Below are positions 1-9,828 of a DNA stretch of 64,000 nt, in pieces. The first letter of the stretch is position 1, and every line of letters starts with the position of its first letter. The notes under the pieces were generated by a model. It saw nothing but the letters and a program-made list of their open reading frames with translations. It ran no database searches and had not been told where the DNA came from. Source of the DNA: Oceanospirillum multiglobuliferum (GTDB lineage Bacteria > Pseudomonadota > Gammaproteobacteria > Pseudomonadales > Halomonadaceae); NCBI RefSeq assembly GCF_900167095.1, contig NZ_FUXG01000001.1, positions 228,239-292,238 on the forward strand. The letters run 5' to 3'. A program made the position numbers and the translations under genes.

Positions 1-119
<119 letters not shown>

Positions 120-377
120 TTAACCGACACGAAGCTTTTCGGCATCTTTCCACTGTTCTGGTGTGTAGGTTCGGATCTGTACAGCATGAACTGCACCTGA
201 GGAGATCAGTTCATTTAGGCCGGAGTACACGTGTTGCTGCTTTTTCACTGGAGACAATGTTGCAAATACTTCACCAATAGCGATAACTTCAAAGTGACGA
301 CCATCATCACCATTAACTATAACTTGGCAATCAGTAAGTTTGCTTTCTAAAACCTGTTGTAATTCGTTGGCTTGCAT
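120..377 (-). CDS. ibaG: BolA-family protein IbaG (YrbA)
   Basis: This 85-residue protein belongs to the small BolA/IbaG family. Members bind monothiol glutaredoxins and [2Fe-2S] clusters; IbaG is linked to acid stress and envelope phenotypes. The family signature is visible as the invariant region after VNGDDGRHFEVIAIGEVF and the helix containing KKQQHVYSGL, with the conserved histidines of each. A longer frame reaches base 467, but the ATG at 377 is preceded at good distance by GGAGG and matches the usual family start (MQANELQQVL), so I use it. It sits between mlaB and murA, the normal neighbourhood. Confidence 0.9.
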   Translation of the reverse strand: MQANELQQVLESKLTDCQVIVNGDDGRHFEVIAIGEVFATLSPVKKQQHVYSGLNELISSGAVHAVQIRTYTPEQWKDAEKLRVG

Positions 378-468
378 TTCTGCCTCCGCTCCAAAAAAAT
401 AAGCTAAGCTGACAATATTATTAGAAAAGGCCGCAAAAGGCGATTTATCACTGCGACTGATTTGCAAA

Positions 469-771
469 TCAGCATTGATCTATAAATAAATTTTCTGTTA
501 ACCCAGATACCGTAATTATTTTTTTGAGCAGTTCTGGTAGTTGTGTAAAACGGATCTGCCTTTTCTCTTGGCAAGCAGTACGTAGCCAACACATCATCAA
601 AGAAACTGCAGCACTCCCTGCTCTTTCAACACCAGAAAAGTCAATCACAACCTCTTCTGGAGCTTGGCGAATCAGTGCTTCTCCAGAAGATCTCACTAGT
701 AGTACACCTGAAAAATCAAGATCACCTGACACCAGTAAGTGGTTGGGCTGTAATGCTATGATTTGTGTCAT
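469..771 (-). CDS. mlaB: MlaB, STAS-domain subunit of the Mla phospholipid transporter
   Basis: This is a 100-residue single STAS domain. In the Mla system MlaB binds the cytoplasmic ATPase MlaF and stabilises the MlaFEDB inner-membrane complex, which moves phospholipids between inner and outer membranes. The STAS core is seen in the segment VVIDFSGVERAGSAAVSLMM, where the beta strand is followed by the loop and helix contacting the ATPase. Its start codon overlaps the mlaC stop by one base (TAATG), implying translational coupling. Sequence identity across MlaB proteins is low, so the call rests on fold plus operon position. Confidence 0.87.
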   Translation of the reverse strand: MTQIIALQPNHLLVSGDLDFSGVLLVRSSGEALIRQAPEEVVIDFSGVERAGSAAVSLMMCWLRTACQEKRQIRFTQLPELLKKIITVSGLTENLFIDQC

Positions 772-1442
772 TACTCTTTAGTCTCTGCTTTGGGCTCATT
801 CACGATAGAAGCAGATTCACTTTTTAGCCAGTTATCAATGACGTAGTTAAAATCACGATCATGGGCTTGCATTGCGCTATCAAATTGGTTGCGAAAGGTC
901 AGTCCTAAATTAATTCCATTTACGGTGACATTATTGATACGCCAGTGTCCATCTTTGCTTTTACGCATAGAGTAATTGATTGGGTAAACGGTGCCATCTA
1001 CTGCGATAACTTCCATATCGACTGAATCTCGATCAGGGTCTCGTGATGGTGCTTTAGGCTCTAAAACGCGAATTTCCTCGTTGGAAAATGCTAATAAACC
1101 TTTAGCATAGGTGCGAATTAAGCTGTCTTGAAACACTAGTAAGAACCTTGCTCGCTGGTCATCTGATGCTGTTCGATAATATTTTGCCATTACACCAGCA
1201 GAAAAGCGGCGCATATCTACAGCTGGCTCTAAGATCGCTTCAACTTGCTTGTAAAAACGCTCAGGATCTTGATCGTAATAAGTGCGAGCCTCTTCGATGG
1301 TGCCGAGTAGATCATTGGCGGTACGTGTAATCACTTGCTGTGGAGTCTCTTCACTAGCCGCTACAGCATGAGTAGATATTAAACCGGTCAGCATGATCAA
1401 AGTGAAAAGACAACCTATAGACGCTCTTTTGATCAAAACCAT
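771..1442 (-). CDS. mlaC: MlaC, periplasmic phospholipid-binding shuttle
   Basis: MlaC is the soluble periplasmic carrier that passes phospholipids between MlaA at the outer membrane and MlaD at the inner membrane. The 223-residue product starts with a positively charged stretch, a hydrophobic core around residues 8-26 and an AVAA-type signal-peptidase site. The mature part has the MlaC/Ttg2D features: a helical N-terminal region with PERFYKQVEAIL, the FLLVFQDSLIRTYAKGL helix and a C-terminal WRINNVTVNGINLGLTFRNQ segment. Length is normal. It lies between mlaD and mlaB with a 12-base gap to mlaD. Confidence 0.93.
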   Translation of the reverse strand: MVLIKRASIGCLFTLIMLTGLISTHAVAASEETPQQVITRTANDLLGTIEEARTYYDQDPERFYKQVEAILEPAVDMRRFSAGVMAKYYRTASDDQRARFLLVFQDSLIRTYAKGLLAFSNEEIRVLEPKAPSRDPDRDSVDMEVIAVDGTVYPINYSMRKSKDGHWRINNVTVNGINLGLTFRNQFDSAMQAHDRDFNYVIDNWLKSESASIVNEPKAETKE

Positions 1443-1454
1443 GATGCTATCTCC

Positions 1455-1919
1455 TTAATTTTTACCCATGCTAGAAAGGAACTTACCGATTAAATCCTCC
1501 AATACTAACGCCGGTTGAGTATCTCGGATTTCGCCATTTTCACCTATAGTCTCTTCTTCTGCGCCAACGACCAAACCGATGTAATTTTCACCCAATAGGC
1601 CAGAAGTTAAAATTGCAGCAGAAGTATCAGTGCTAAGCTTGTTTCTCATCTGATTGTCGATCAATAGTGTCACTTTGGCATCATACCACTTAGGGTCAAT
1701 TTCGATGCTAGCCACACGACCAACGGTTACACCTGCCATCGTTACTTTTGCCCTTGGTTTAAGTCCACCCACATTGCTGAAGTGTGCATAAACTTTATAA
1801 GATTGTTCGCTACTTGAACTGTAGTCTAGACCGCTAACTTTGAATGCCAGTACGAGTAAAGCTAAGCCTGCTGCGATGACAAAAGCGCCAACACTGATTT
1901 CTATCCAACGGGTGCTCAT
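1455..1919 (-). CDS. mlaD: MlaD, MCE-domain periplasmic substrate-binding subunit
   Basis: MlaD forms a hexameric MCE ring on the periplasmic face of the inner membrane and channels phospholipids through MlaE. The 154-residue protein has one N-terminal membrane anchor (about residues 7-27) and then a single MCE domain (about 40-118) with the characteristic YFSNVGGLKPRAKVTMAGVTVG-like region (here FSNVGGLKPRAKVTMAGV) and the LLGENYIGL segment. Length is typical of proteobacterial MlaD. The gene follows mlaE by two bases and precedes mlaC, consistent with one transcript. Confidence 0.95.
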   Translation of the reverse strand: MSTRWIEISVGAFVIAAGLALLVLAFKVSGLDYSSSSEQSYKVYAHFSNVGGLKPRAKVTMAGVTVGRVASIEIDPKWYDAKVTLLIDNQMRNKLSTDTSAAILTSGLLGENYIGLVVGAEEETIGENGEIRDTQPALVLEDLIGKFLSSMGKN

Positions 1920-1921
1920 TA

Positions 1922-2704
1922 TTAAAAATCCCCAAACATCAATGCAGTCAATACAAAATCCAAACCTAATATCGCTAAAGAGCCATAAACAACCGTTTTA
2001 GTGGTCGCGCGACTAATACCTTCAGAAGTGGGTTCAAGATCATAGCCTTGAAAAACTGCGATCCAAGTCACAACAATGGCGAATACTATACTTTTAATGA
2101 CGCCGTTCATGACATCGTGAAAGAAGCTAACTGAAGCTTGCATATTGCCCCAATAGGAGCCGTCAAATACCCCAAGCCATTCAACCCCAACTAACATACC
2201 ACCCCAAACGCCAACTACGCTGAACAAAATGCAAAGTAGCGGTAACGAGATGATTCCAGCATACAAACGTGGGGCGATGATTCGCTTAACCGGATCAACG
2301 CCAATCATCTCCATACTGCTGAGCTGTTCTGTTGCTTTCATCAAGCCAATCTCTGCTGTCAATGCAGAACCTGCACGCCCAGCAAATAGTAGAGCTGCCA
2401 CTACAGGGCTTAGTTCGCGTAGAAGTGTTAAGGCAACCATTTGTCCTAGTGCATCTTCAGCACCAAAATCTACAAGTATTGAATAGCCTTGCAAGCCCAG
2501 CACCATGCCAATAAATAAACCTGAGACACTGATGATCGCAATCGAAAGTACACCAGTAACGTAGATCTGCTTTATTAGCAGCCTGAAATTTTTTAGTACA
2601 TAGCTTGCGCCGAGTAGCGCCGACAGTAGTAGCTGCGCTGAACGTCCCAATCCTGCAATGAGAGCCAGAATTCGAGCACCGATTTGCTGTAATAAATCCA
2701 GCAT
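1922..2704 (-). CDS. mlaE: MlaE, permease of the Mla phospholipid ABC transporter
   Basis: MlaE is the integral-membrane permease of the MlaFEDB complex. The 260-residue product contains several long hydrophobic segments and the conserved permease blocks [36 protein letters not shown] and [21 protein letters not shown]; the last carries the coupling helix that docks on MlaF. The gene lies between mlaF and mlaD. Length is as expected for the family. Confidence 0.95.
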   Translation of the reverse strand: MLDLLQQIGARILALIAGLGRSAQLLLSALLGASYVLKNFRLLIKQIYVTGVLSIAIISVSGLFIGMVLGLQGYSILVDFGAEDALGQMVALTLLRELSPVVAALLFAGRAGSALTAEIGLMKATEQLSSMEMIGVDPVKRIIAPRLYAGIISLPLLCILFSVVGVWGGMLVGVEWLGVFDGSYWGNMQASVSFFHDVMNGVIKSIVFAIVVTWIAVFQGYDLEPTSEGISRATTKTVVYGSLAILGLDFVLTALMFGDF

Positions 2705-2753
2705 GAATCACATTACCCCTAAAGCCAACCTGCAACTTATCTTTAAAGCTTTA

Positions 2754-3563
2754 CTAAAGCTTGGTCATTATATCTTTTGCAAAATCATCTGCTGGAAAGC
2801 GAAATGCCACTGGGCCATCGGGCAATCCTTGAATAAACTGTTTCACTTCTAGCTTTTCGCTGCGAATAATCTCCTCTGGAGATCCTTCTGCCACCACTTT
2901 GCCACCTGAAATAACACAAACGTGGTCAGCAATGCTTAAGCTCTCATCAATATCATGAGATACCAACACGGTTGTCATATTCAGCGCATCGTTTAACTGA
3001 CGAATAAGCTTTACCAAAACCCCTAATGTAATAGGATCTTGCCCAACAAAAGGTTCATCATACATCATCAGCTCAGGATCTAAGGCTATAGCCCGAGCCA
3101 ATGCCACACGACGCCCCATGCCGCCAGAAAGCTCTGATGGCATTAAATTACGAGCACCGCGCAAGCCAACAGACTCTAGCTTGATTAGCACCAAGTCTCT
3201 AATCATATCCTCAGGCAGCGCGGTATGAACCCTGAGAGGAAAAGCCACATTTTCAAAAACATTCAGCTCTGAAAATAAAGCACCACTTTGAAACAACATA
3301 CCCATGCGGGTTCGCAGCTCAAACAGAGGCTTTCGTGCAAGGCTAGGCACCTCAATACCATCAACCACAATGGAACCAGAGTGGGGTTTTAGCTGTCCAC
3401 CAATCAAGCGAAGAAGGGTTGTTTTGCCTGTGCCGCTAGGGCCCATTACAGCGGTGATTTTGCCGCGAGGAATTTTAAGGCTTAAACCTGAAAAAATAGC
3501 CCTTTGTTCACGCTTAAAAACCAGATCGGTAATTTCAACAAAACTGTCGTTACCAGATGTCAT
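2754..3563 (-). CDS. mlaF: MlaF, ATPase of the Mla phospholipid transporter
   Basis: MlaF is the cytoplasmic ABC ATPase that powers MlaFEDB. The 269-residue protein shows Walker A GPSGTGKTTL (about residues 41-50), a Q-loop near GMLFQSG, the signature SELSGGMGRRVALARAIA, Walker B MMYDEPFVGQD and the switch histidine in VSHD. The variant signature LSGGMGRR is typical of MlaF. It is the first gene of the minus-strand operon; the upstream 219 bases separate it from the divergent yrbG. Confidence 0.96.
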   Translation of the reverse strand: MTSGNDSFVEITDLVFKREQRAIFSGLSLKIPRGKITAVMGPSGTGKTTLLRLIGGQLKPHSGSIVVDGIEVPSLARKPLFELRTRMGMLFQSGALFSELNVFENVAFPLRVHTALPEDMIRDLVLIKLESVGLRGARNLMPSELSGGMGRRVALARAIALDPELMMYDEPFVGQDPITLGVLVKLIRQLNDALNMTTVLVSHDIDESLSIADHVCVISGGKVVAEGSPEEIIRSEKLEVKQFIQGLPDGPVAFRFPADDFAKDIMTKL

Positions 3564-3719
3564 TAAAGTCGGAACCTTATGTGTGTATAAACTCGATAAA
3601 ATTCAGGCGGTCACTTTACCCCAGTGCCAACAAAAATACATCTTCTGTTGTTAATCTAAACAGAGGTATTGATAAAAAAGCCTCAACTATTCCGTTAGCG
3701 TCTCGCTACGGTTAAACTT

Positions 3720-3756
3720 GTCGGCACTGACAGCTGTTCCATAATTGCCAGCCGAC
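3720..3756. repeat. Inverted repeat in the mlaF/yrbG divergent intergenic region
   Basis: GTCGGC at 3720-3725 is the reverse complement of GCCGAC at 3751-3756, about 36 bases before the yrbG start. It could form a hairpin in the yrbG leader or bind a dimeric regulator. There is no T-tract, so it is unlikely to be a terminator. Confidence 0.35.
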
Positions 3757-3791
3757 TCAACCTTCTACCCATCACTTAAATATTGAGCATC

Positions 3792-4739
3792 ATGATTCTT
3801 TACTCTGTAATTGCTTTAATTATTGGTCTTGCTTTACTAGTCTGGAGCGCAGATCGCTTTATTGGTGGTGCCGCTGCAACCGCCAAAAATATGGGCATGT
3901 CACCACTGCTTATAGGTATGACCATTGTCTCTATTGGTACTTCAGCGCCTGAAATTCTAGTGTCTACTATCTCTGCCATGAGTGGAAACCCTGGTATTGC
4001 GATTGGTAACGCCCTTGGCTCTAACATAGCCAATATTGGTCTGGTGCTAGGCATCACTGCATTGATTGCACCTCTGCCAATAAATATGAAACTGATGAAA
4101 AAAGAGATTCCACTCTTATTGGGTGTAACGGTACTTGCTGGCGTTTTAATGTTTGATGGTGAGTTAACATTTCTGGACTCATCAATTTTATTGGCTTGTC
4201 TAGTCGGCACACTGTTTTTACTCTTTAAAGGTGATGAGGGTGCGGCTCAAAGTGATGATGAAATCCCTGATCTATCTCAGAAGCAAGCGCTGTTCTGGTT
4301 AATTGTTGGTTTGGTATTGTTGATTGCCAGCTCGCGTATTCTGGTATGGGGTGCAGTGAATATCGCTCAATACTTTGGTGTTAGCGACCTAGTTATTGGT
4401 TTAACAATCGTTGCTATTGGCACAAGCTTACCTGAGCTAGCGGCCAGTGTGGCAAGTGCGCTAAAAAACCACCATGAAATTGCGCTTGGTAACGTAGTAG
4501 GTTCTAACATCTTTAACTTGCTGGCAGTATTGCCTGTGCCAGGTTTCTTTGCAGCGACGGTACTTGATGCGGGCGTGATGGAACGAGACTACCTTGTTAT
4601 GGCTGGTATCACATTCCTGGTTGCTGCGCTCATTGTTATCATGCGCAAAAAAGCCAAGTTAAACCGTTTGGAAGGCGGTATCTTTGTTGCTGTTTATGCT
4701 GCTTATATGTATGCACTGTACGCTTCGACTTTAGCTTAA
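3792..4739 (+). CDS. yrbG: Calcium/sodium antiporter of the YrbG family
   Basis: The 315-residue protein belongs to the CaCA cation/Ca2+ exchanger superfamily. It has about ten membrane segments in two homologous halves, each with an alpha repeat: GMTIVSIGTSAPEILVS near residues 43-59 and GLTIVAIGTSLPELAAS near 206-222, containing the acidic residues that coordinate cations, followed by GNALGSNIANIGLVLG and GNVVGSNIFNLL. An upstream TTG at 3783 would add three residues, but the ATG at 3792 starts at the membrane helix as in relatives. It leads the kds-lpt block as in E. coli. Physiological substrate is uncertain. Confidence 0.9.
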   Translation: MILYSVIALIIGLALLVWSADRFIGGAAATAKNMGMSPLLIGMTIVSIGTSAPEILVSTISAMSGNPGIAIGNALGSNIANIGLVLGITALIAPLPINMKLMKKEIPLLLGVTVLAGVLMFDGELTFLDSSILLACLVGTLFLLFKGDEGAAQSDDEIPDLSQKQALFWLIVGLVLLIASSRILVWGAVNIAQYFGVSDLVIGLTIVAIGTSLPELAASVASALKNHHEIALGNVVGSNIFNLLAVLPVPGFFAATVLDAGVMERDYLVMAGITFLVAALIVIMRKKAKLNRLEGGIFVAVYAAYMYALYASTLA

Positions 4740-4753
4740 TCTGGATCTGAATT

Positions 4754-5719
4754 ATGCACGCATATCTTGCATCGGCTCACCGTACCATTCGTTTAGAGGC
4801 TGAAGCAGTTGCACATCAAGCACAGCATCTTGATGAACACTTTGTACAGGCTTGCAATCTAATACTAAACTGCCAAGGTCGTGTCGTAGTAACTGGTATG
4901 GGGAAATCAGGGCATATCGGTAATAAAATTGCGGCAACCTTAGCATCAACAGGCACACCTGCTTTTTTTGTACACCCAGGAGAAGCTAGCCATGGTGATC
5001 TAGGTATGATCACTCGGGGTGATGTCGTTATTGCGCTATCTAACTCTGGTGAAACTAGTGAAGTCACAACATTAGTACCGCTGTTAAAGCGCCTTGGCAT
5101 TCCGCTGATCAGCTTAACAGGCGCCAAAGAATCAACATTGGCCAAGCTATCTGATGCGCACCTATTTATTGATATTCAGCAAGAGGCCTGCCCTCTAGAC
5201 CTAGCGCCCACTTCAAGTACAACTGCAGCCTTGGTACTGGGTGATGCCCTTGCAATTGCTCTGCTAGAAGCGAAAGGTTTTAGCGCTGAAGACTTTGCCT
5301 TTTCGCATCCAGGGGGCAGCCTAGGCCGTCGGCTACTTTTAAAAGTGAGCGATGTGATGCATGTAGGTGAACGTTTACCTTTGGTGCAAATAGGTACTGC
5401 TTTGCAGGCTGTATTATTGGAAATCACTCGTAAAGGTTTAGGTATGGCTGGAGTGGTAAATAGTATTGGCCAGCTACAAGGTATATACACAGACGGTGAT
5501 TTACGCCGAACCTTAGATCAGGGTCTGGATATTCATAAAGTAATTGTGGACGAAGTGATGACAGCTCATCCTGTCACAGTTACAGCTAACATGCTGGCTG
5601 CGGAAGCAGTTGAAATAATGCAGCAGAAAAAAGTGAATGCACTATTGGTAACTGATACTAAGAAGACCGTTATCGGCGCACTTAATATGCATGATCTCCT
5701 GCGGGCAGGAGTGATTTAA
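4754..5719 (+). CDS. kdsD: D-arabinose 5-phosphate isomerase
   Basis: KdsD converts ribulose 5-phosphate to arabinose 5-phosphate, the first step toward Kdo for LPS inner core. The 321-residue protein has an N-terminal SIS domain with VVVTGMGKSGHIGNKIAATL and HPGEASHGDLGM, the segment ALSNSGETSE that binds sugar phosphate, and two C-terminal CBS motifs (about 200-320, VSDVMHVGERLPLV and VDEVMTAHPVTV). Length and domain order match KdsD/KpsF. It is followed within 13 bases by kdsC, whose product acts later in the same pathway. Confidence 0.96.
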   Translation: MHAYLASAHRTIRLEAEAVAHQAQHLDEHFVQACNLILNCQGRVVVTGMGKSGHIGNKIAATLASTGTPAFFVHPGEASHGDLGMITRGDVVIALSNSGETSEVTTLVPLLKRLGIPLISLTGAKESTLAKLSDAHLFIDIQQEACPLDLAPTSSTTAALVLGDALAIALLEAKGFSAEDFAFSHPGGSLGRRLLLKVSDVMHVGERLPLVQIGTALQAVLLEITRKGLGMAGVVNSIGQLQGIYTDGDLRRTLDQGLDIHKVIVDEVMTAHPVTVTANMLAAEAVEIMQQKKVNALLVTDTKKTVIGALNMHDLLRAGVI

Positions 5720-5731
5720 TCAGAGGTACTT

Positions 5732-6271
5732 ATGAGTAATCTTGAAGCTGTACTCACCAAGGCACGTGCTATCCGCTTATTGGTATTAGATGTTGATGGT
5801 GTGCTCACTGATGGCAGTTTGTACTTCCATGCGGATGGCAGCGAGAGCAAAGTATTCAATAGTCTCGATGGCCACGGTATTAAAATGCTACAGGCCAGCG
5901 GAGTTGAAGTTGCAATTGTCACTGGACGACGTTCACAAATGGTTGCCCAACGTGCACAGGCGCTAGCTATCAAAACGGTTATGCAAGGTAGGGAAGATAA
6001 GCTAGTAGCGCTGAAAGAGATCCAAGAAACCAAAAAATTAGACTGGTCTCAAATAGCCTATTGTGGAGATGATTTACCTGACTTGGCTGCGATTAGAAAT
6101 GCAGGTCTAGGGATAACAGTACCAAATGCCCCAGAGTATATAAGAGGCTATGCTGACTATTGCTGTAGCGTGCAGGGCGGGCAAGGGGCAGTACGAGAAA
6201 TCAGCGATCTCATTATGAAAGCTCAAGGCACTCTACAAGATGCAATTGATCATTATTTGCTCGGGTTTTAA
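5732..6271 (+). CDS. kdsC: 3-deoxy-D-manno-octulosonate 8-phosphate phosphatase
   Basis: KdsC dephosphorylates Kdo 8-phosphate. The 179-residue HAD-superfamily protein has the catalytic motif LVLDVDGVLTDG (about residues 18-29) with both nucleophile and acid/base aspartates, the threonine-bearing VAIVTGRRS motif, and the third motif CGDDLPDL. It is the capless type C0 HAD that works as a tetramer. A GAGG ribosome site lies before the ATG. It sits between kdsD and lptC in one transcription unit. Confidence 0.96.
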   Translation: MSNLEAVLTKARAIRLLVLDVDGVLTDGSLYFHADGSESKVFNSLDGHGIKMLQASGVEVAIVTGRRSQMVAQRAQALAIKTVMQGREDKLVALKEIQETKKLDWSQIAYCGDDLPDLAAIRNAGLGITVPNAPEYIRGYADYCCSVQGGQGAVREISDLIMKAQGTLQDAIDHYLLGF

Positions 6272-6276
6272 GCTCA

Positions 6277-6879
6277 ATGCTATTTGGTAAACGCCTGAAA
6301 AAACGTGCTGTCAGCCTTATAGGGCTGAGTATCTTAGCCATAGTTATTCAGTTTTTAGATAACCAAAGACCACAGCCTGTCGACCTGTTTTCAGATCTTC
6401 CAGACCAACACTTAGAGCCTGACTATTACACTGTCAAAAGCTTCTATAAGGAGTTTAACACAGAGGGTAACTTGAGCCGGACATTACAATCTGACCGATT
6501 GGTTCACTACCCTGAAAGCGAAAACACTTTAATGGAGCAGCCTTTAATCATTACCTTTAATGCGCAGGGCTCTCCACTATGGCAGGCTAAAGGGGACAAA
6601 GGTCGCCTTGAAGGTGACGGCGACCATTTTTTACTTACAGATAATGTGATGATTTGGAAGACTGAGACGCTTGCAGCTGAGAGCGCGACACCTAGCAACG
6701 ATTTCAAACTAAAAACAGAATCAATGAGCATTAATTTAAAAGATGAGTACGCTCATACCAAAGACCCAGTTGAACTAGAGTCAAACTTTGGCAATACTCA
6801 TGCCATAGGCCTTGAAGCCAATCTAAAAACCAATCAAATCAAATTGTTAGATCAAGTTCGAGGAACCTATGCACAGTAA
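6277..6879 (+). CDS. lptC: LptC, inner-membrane anchored LPS transport protein
   Basis: LptC takes LPS from LptB2FG and hands it to LptA. The 200-residue protein has one N-terminal membrane helix (about residues 10-27) and a periplasmic beta-jellyroll region with DYYTVKSFYKEFNTEGNL near the start, the usual LptC opening, plus DNVMIWK typical of OstA-like folds. Sequence conservation in LptC is poor, but position between kdsC and lptA is decisive. Its 3' end overlaps lptA by 11 bases. Confidence 0.92.
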   Translation: MLFGKRLKKRAVSLIGLSILAIVIQFLDNQRPQPVDLFSDLPDQHLEPDYYTVKSFYKEFNTEGNLSRTLQSDRLVHYPESENTLMEQPLIITFNAQGSPLWQAKGDKGRLEGDGDHFLLTDNVMIWKTETLAAESATPSNDFKLKTESMSINLKDEYAHTKDPVELESNFGNTHAIGLEANLKTNQIKLLDQVRGTYAQ

Positions 6880-7468
6880 ACGGGTAAAGCAGAGCATTAG
6901 TACAGATCAACAATTATTACTGGTGATTGTTGCTACCTGTGTCTTTTTTCTAATAAGTTTTAGTCGTATCAGCTTGGCACTGGAAAGCGATCGCCAGCAA
7001 CCGATTCAGATAGAGGCTCAGCAGGCAGAATTCAATCCTGAGACTGGCATTGCAGTTTACACTGGCAACGTAAAAATGGAGCAGGGCAGCCTAAAAGTTT
7101 CAGCAGATCAGATAACTATCTATCAAAATGATCAAAAAGAGGTCGATAAGGTTGTTGCAACCGCAAAGTCCATCCTTGTACATATGCAGCAGCAACCTAA
7201 ACCAGATGAGCCACTGGTTCATGCCTATGCACAAAAAATTGAGTATCTTTCTGCGGAACAAGAGATGCTTTTGCAAAAGAATGCTCGTTTAGAAAATGGC
7301 CAAGATCAGTTTGCAGGGGATAAGATTCGCTATCATTTACAAACCCGTCATATTAAAGCATGGGGTGCTGAAGAAAGTGATGATTCAGAAGCGGCAGTAA
7401 AAGGGCCTCAGGTAAAAATTATTTTATACCCAAAAACACAGACTAATGCGCAGGATAAGGGGCAATGA
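6869..7468 (+). CDS. lptA: LptA, periplasmic LPS transport bridge protein
   Basis: LptA oligomerises into the periplasmic bridge that carries LPS from LptC to LptD. The product (199 residues) has an N-terminal hydrophobic signal segment (about 18-36) and the OstA-type repeat pattern with [35 protein letters not shown] and [20 protein letters not shown]. The start lies inside the lptC end, with GAGGAAC just before it, and the stop overlaps lptB in an ATGA junction. Both overlaps support translational coupling across lptCAB. Confidence 0.94.
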   Translation: MHSKRVKQSISTDQQLLLVIVATCVFFLISFSRISLALESDRQQPIQIEAQQAEFNPETGIAVYTGNVKMEQGSLKVSADQITIYQNDQKEVDKVVATAKSILVHMQQQPKPDEPLVHAYAQKIEYLSAEQEMLLQKNARLENGQDQFAGDKIRYHLQTRHIKAWGAEESDDSEAAVKGPQVKIILYPKTQTNAQDKGQ

Positions 7469-8190
7469 AAACCCTAAAAGCGGCTCATCTCGCAAAAGCC
7501 TACAAAAAACGACAAGTGGTTAAAGATATCAGCCTTGAAGTTAATCAAGGGCAGGTTGTAGGCTTACTAGGCCCTAATGGAGCAGGAAAAACCACCTCAT
7601 TTTATATGATTGTTGGGTTGATACGCTCTGATGCAGGCTATGTCAAAATTAATGATGAAGATATTACAGCACTTCCCATGCATGGCAGGGCGCAGCGCGG
7701 TCTAGGTTATTTACCTCAAGAAGCCTCCATTTTTCGGAAACTTACCGTTGAACAAAATATTCTAGGTATTCTTGAAACTCGAAAAGAACTCAGTAAGGCA
7801 CAACAAAAAGAGCATCTTGAGCGTCTTTTAAATGAGTTTAGTATCACACATATTCGCAAAAGTTTAGGCATGAGTTTATCTGGTGGCGAGCGTCGGCGCG
7901 TAGAAATTGCGCGTGCCTTAGCTACTGAACCAGCCTTTGTTTTGCTAGACGAACCCTTTGCAGGCGTAGATCCTATTTCAGTAAATGAAATCAAATCTAT
8001 TATTCGTCAGCTTAAGGCGCATAATATTGGTGTGCTAATTACTGATCATAATGTGCGGGAAACCTTGGATATTTGTGAAAAAGCCTATATTGTCAGTGAA
8101 GGACAAATTATTGCTGAAGGCGATGCTCTAGATGTGATGAATAATCAACAAGTTAGAGAAGTCTATCTAGGGCATGAATTTAAGTTATAA
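7465..8190 (+). CDS. lptB: LptB, ATPase of the LPS export complex
   Basis: LptB is the cytoplasmic ATPase of LptB2FG, which extracts LPS from the inner membrane. The 241-residue protein shows Walker [10 protein letters not shown], a Q-loop at [13 protein letters not shown], signature [16 protein letters not shown], Walker [13 protein letters not shown] and the switch histidine [10 protein letters not shown]. Extended sequence up to GHEFKL matches LptB closely. It overlaps lptA by four bases and precedes rpoN, the standard order. Confidence 0.97.
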   Translation: MKTLKAAHLAKAYKKRQVVKDISLEVNQGQVVGLLGPNGAGKTTSFYMIVGLIRSDAGYVKINDEDITALPMHGRAQRGLGYLPQEASIFRKLTVEQNILGILETRKELSKAQQKEHLERLLNEFSITHIRKSLGMSLSGGERRRVEIARALATEPAFVLLDEPFAGVDPISVNEIKSIIRQLKAHNIGVLITDHNVRETLDICEKAYIVSEGQIIAEGDALDVMNNQQVREVYLGHEFKL

Positions 8191-8217
8191 CCACTTATCG
8201 GGAATAAGCCGTAACCT

Positions 8218-9744
8218 ATGAAGCCGGCATTACAGCTTAAAATTGGTCAAAGTTTAACCATGACACCTCAGTTGCAGCAGGCGATACGCCTATTGCAGCT
8301 TTCAACGTTGGATCTACAACAAGAGATTCAAGAGGCTCTCGAGTCTAATCCTATGTTAGAGCTTGAGGATGAATTCGAATCATCTCCAAGCAGCGATGAT
8401 AAAGAGCTTGAATTTCAAACTAAATCTGAAAGTCTTGCCAGTAACGCCGAGCACTCAGATGCTGAAGTTGAGCATGAAAGTTATACGGCAACTGCGGAGG
8501 ATAGCTGGCAGGATTCTATTCCTGAAGATTTGCCCGTTGATGGTGGCTGGGATGATATTTATCAAGAAAGCCTTTATACCTCTTCCTCTGGCTCAGGTGA
8601 TGATGACAACAGTGTATTTGAGCGTGGTACAGTAACAGAGACACTACAAGATCATCTGCTATGGCAAATCAATTTATCCAGCCTGTCTCCGCAAGATGTA
8701 TTGATTGCAGAGAGTATCATTGACAGCATTGATCCAGACGGCTATCTGAACTCAGACATTGAAGAGATCTGGCAGGGCTTACAAACTCGGCCAGAGTTTC
8801 AAAATACTGAGTTTGAGCTAGAGTTTGATGAGGTTAAAGCTGTTTTAGGTTTTGTCCAGCATTTAGATCCTATTGGCTGTGGTGCCAAAAACCTACAAGA
8901 TTGCTTACTTATTCAGTTACAAACGATTGATACTACACCTTTTTTATTAGAAAAAACCCGAAAGCTGATCACTTTCTATTTAGAGTTACTAGGCAGTCGA
9001 GATTTTGCTCAGTTAATGCGTAAACTACGGATTAAAGAAAATGAGCTACAAGAGATTATCGGCTTAATCCATAGCCTGAATCCTAAGCCTGGCGCGTCGA
9101 TCTCAACGGAACATGCTGAATATATTACGCCGGACCTTTTTGTGACTAAAGAACATGATCACTGGAAGGTTGATCTTAACCCAGATATTGCCCCAAAAAT
9201 TCGTATTCATAATACATACTCTGGATTGATCAAACGTGCAGATAGCAGCCCTGATAACACCTTTATGAAAAATCAGCTGCAAGAGGCACGATGGTTCTTA
9301 AAAAGCCTTCACAGCCGCAATGAAACTCTATTAAAAGTAGGTTTAGAGATAGTCAAGCGCCAACAGGCTTTTCTAGAAATAGGTGAAGAAGGTATGAAAC
9401 CCATGGTGCTGCACGATATTGCTGACGCCATTGGTATGCACGAGTCAACAATATCCCGTGTTACAACACAGAAGTATATCCATACACCACGAGGTATTTT
9501 TGAATTGAAGTACTTTTTCTCCAGTCATGTGAGCACAAGCTCAGGTGGGGAAGCATCTTCAACCGCAATTAGAGCATTGATAAAAAAACTGATAACCGAT
9601 GAGCCACCCAGAAAACCTTTTAGCGACAGCAAACTTGCGAATATGCTAGCAGAGCAAGGTATAGAGGTGGCTCGCCGTACCGTAGCAAAGTACCGTGAAG
9701 CCATGAATATTCCACCCTCGAACGAACGTAAGAGGCTGATTTAG
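8218..9744 (+). CDS. rpoN: RNA polymerase sigma-54 factor
   Basis: RpoN directs RNA polymerase to -24/-12 promoters that need enhancer-binding ATPases. The 508-residue protein has the Gln-rich region I ([20 protein letters not shown]), an acidic region II (about residues 45-120), a core-binding and helix-turn-helix region, and the RpoN box [15 protein letters not shown] close to the carboxy terminus. Length is typical. In this context it is flanked by lptB upstream and hpf-ptsN-rapZ-ptsO downstream, the conserved rpoN operon. Confidence 0.98.
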   Translation: MKPALQLKIGQSLTMTPQLQQAIRLLQLSTLDLQQEIQEALESNPMLELEDEFESSPSSDDKELEFQTKSESLASNAEHSDAEVEHESYTATAEDSWQDSIPEDLPVDGGWDDIYQESLYTSSSGSGDDDNSVFERGTVTETLQDHLLWQINLSSLSPQDVLIAESIIDSIDPDGYLNSDIEEIWQGLQTRPEFQNTEFELEFDEVKAVLGFVQHLDPIGCGAKNLQDCLLIQLQTIDTTPFLLEKTRKLITFYLELLGSRDFAQLMRKLRIKENELQEIIGLIHSLNPKPGASISTEHAEYITPDLFVTKEHDHWKVDLNPDIAPKIRIHNTYSGLIKRADSSPDNTFMKNQLQEARWFLKSLHSRNETLLKVGLEIVKRQQAFLEIGEEGMKPMVLHDIADAIGMHESTISRVTTQKYIHTPRGIFELKYFFSSHVSTSSGGEASSTAIRALIKKLITDEPPRKPFSDSKLANMLAEQGIEVARRTVAKYREAMNIPPSNERKRLI

Positions 9745-9828
9745 AATTGCTTTACAAAAAAAAGGTTTGCAAATACCACAAAAGCGATACAATCAAATTG
9801 CAGACCGCGAAATAATAAGGAGCTCGTT

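Noticed and set aside
3304..3654. 116-codon plus-strand frame overlapping mlaF
   Set aside because: Antisense to the mlaF Walker A region; no independent features.
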